A DNA stretch of 64,000 nt from Thalassovita gelatinovora. Lineage in GTDB: Bacteria > Pseudomonadota > Alphaproteobacteria > Rhodobacterales > Rhodobacteraceae. The notes beneath the pieces were generated by a model. The model made no database searches. It was not told the DNA's origin and was given only the letters and a program-made list of their open reading frames with translations. Positions within the stretch are counted from its first letter, which is position 1; each line of letters begins with the position of its first letter. Below are positions 63,521 through 64,000 of the stretch, in pieces. The stretch is from positions 439,001-503,000 of the forward strand of contig NZ_CYSA01000015.1 in NCBI RefSeq assembly GCF_001458355.1, in the 5' to 3' direction. The position numbers were made by a program, and so were the translations under genes.

Positions 63521-64000
63521 GTGCAACTGATTGACCTTTCTCGCCCGTTGGAAAACACCGAATATGCTGATCCGCCCGGGCTGGGACCACAGATTACCTA
63601 TTTCAGCCATGACCAGACGGCGGATCAGATCCTGCAATTCTTCCCCGGTGTCACCCGTGATCAACTGCCCGGCGGCGAAGGCTGGGCGGTGGAAAAGGTC
63701 GCGCTGTCGACCCATAACGGCACCCATCTGGATGCGCCCTACCACTACCATTCGACGATGGACGGCGGCAAACGCGCCATTACCATAGACGAAGTACCGC
63801 TGGATTGGTGTATCGGGCGCGGGGTCAAGCTTGATTTCCGCCATTTCCCTGATGGCCATGTGGTCACGGCCGAAGAAATGGCGGCGGAATTCACGCGGAT
63901 CGGGCATGATCTGCGACCCGGCGACATCGTTCTGGTCAATACCGCGGCAGCGGCCAAATACGGCACCCCGGATTATGTGCCTGCCGGTTGCGGGATTGGG
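63521..64000 (+). CDS. Cyclase family protein (kynurenine formamidase-like), 5' part
   Basis: 160 codons from GTG 63521 (AAGGA 8 nt upstream), open to the right window edge. The start MQLIDLSRPLENTEYADPPG and the motif HNGTHLDAPYHY are the hallmark of the cyclase/kynurenine-formamidase fold, whose His and Asp hold a metal. Later GRGVKLDFRHF and LRPGDIVLVNTAA also fit. Family members hydrolyse amides or lactones, such as N-formylkynurenine. It follows the TRAP permease in one operon, so it probably acts on the imported compound. The substrate is unknown and the C-terminus lies outside. Confidence 0.88.
   Translation, partial: MQLIDLSRPLENTEYADPPGLGPQITYFSHDQTADQILQFFPGVTRDQLPGGEGWAVEKVALSTHNGTHLDAPYHYHSTMDGGKRAITIDEVPLDWCIGRGVKLDFRHFPDGHVVTAEEMAAEFTRIGHDLRPGDIVLVNTAAAAKYGTPDYVPAGCGIG

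Overview
The window looks like a chromosomal segment of an alphaproteobacterium, most likely Rhodobacterales (roseobacter/Paracoccaceae type). This is judged from gene content (NnrU-family protein, serC-serA facing serB, an alpha-2-macroglobulin/pbpC pair, a TRAP transporter with a cyclase-family enzyme) and from the moderately high G+C. It is an inference; no rRNA or other phylogenetic marker is present. I see no tRNA, rRNA, CRISPR array, insertion sequence or prophage. Genes are dense and often joined by 1-4 nt overlaps.

Region 1 (1-22927) is a cell-surface glycan locus with a hybrid PKS/NRPS cassette inside it. It holds the end of an O-antigen ligase/polymerase-like membrane protein, four glycosyltransferases, a secreted SGNH-like plus glycosidase-like protein with an RTX-type tail, a Wzx-type flippase and a Wzz-type chain-length protein. 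Between flippase and Wzz is a tight operon: a type I PKS (KS-AT-KR-DH-ACP-TE), a family 2 glycosyltransferase, an NRPS and a 4'-phosphopantetheinyl transferase. The NRPS starts with a formyltransferase domain, has only a remnant of a condensation domain, and carries a luciferase-like monooxygenase inserted in its adenylation domain. The four genes could make a formylated, oxidised aminoacyl unit, extend it once on the PKS, release it by thioesterase and glycosylate it. Whether the product decorates the polysaccharide or is a separate glycosylated metabolite cannot be read from sequence. This is the most notable system here.

Region 2 (23023-34831) is mainly housekeeping: NAD salvage (pncA, pncB) with TfoX-like and NnrU-like genes, an Hsp70-like ATPase, tRNA hydroxylase trhO, an MFS transporter, ribosome-rescue factor arfB, a queuosine-precursor transporter, a phytase-like esterase, murein endopeptidase mepA, a UMF1-type MFS transporter and a thioesterase. 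A structured leader or small RNA precedes arfB. It has its own promoter, an extreme Shine-Dalgarno, an 18-codon ORF, a matching anti-Shine-Dalgarno and a terminator.

Region 3 (34962-59676) carries a YggT protein, recQ, yaaA, a hybrid histidine kinase with two receiver domains, the alpha-2-macroglobulin/pbpC envelope pair, a thiolase, a metallophosphatase, a small four-helix membrane protein, the serine pathway (serA, serC, serB), a YciI-like protein, a lytic transglycosylase, a DUF1801 protein and rnr.

Region 4 (59811-64000) is a TetR regulator divergent from a TRAP transporter operon (solute-binding protein, small and large permease) followed by a cyclase-family hydrolase cut by the window edge. 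A palindromic operator lies inside the TRAP promoter, suggesting ligand-controlled uptake and hydrolysis of one substrate.
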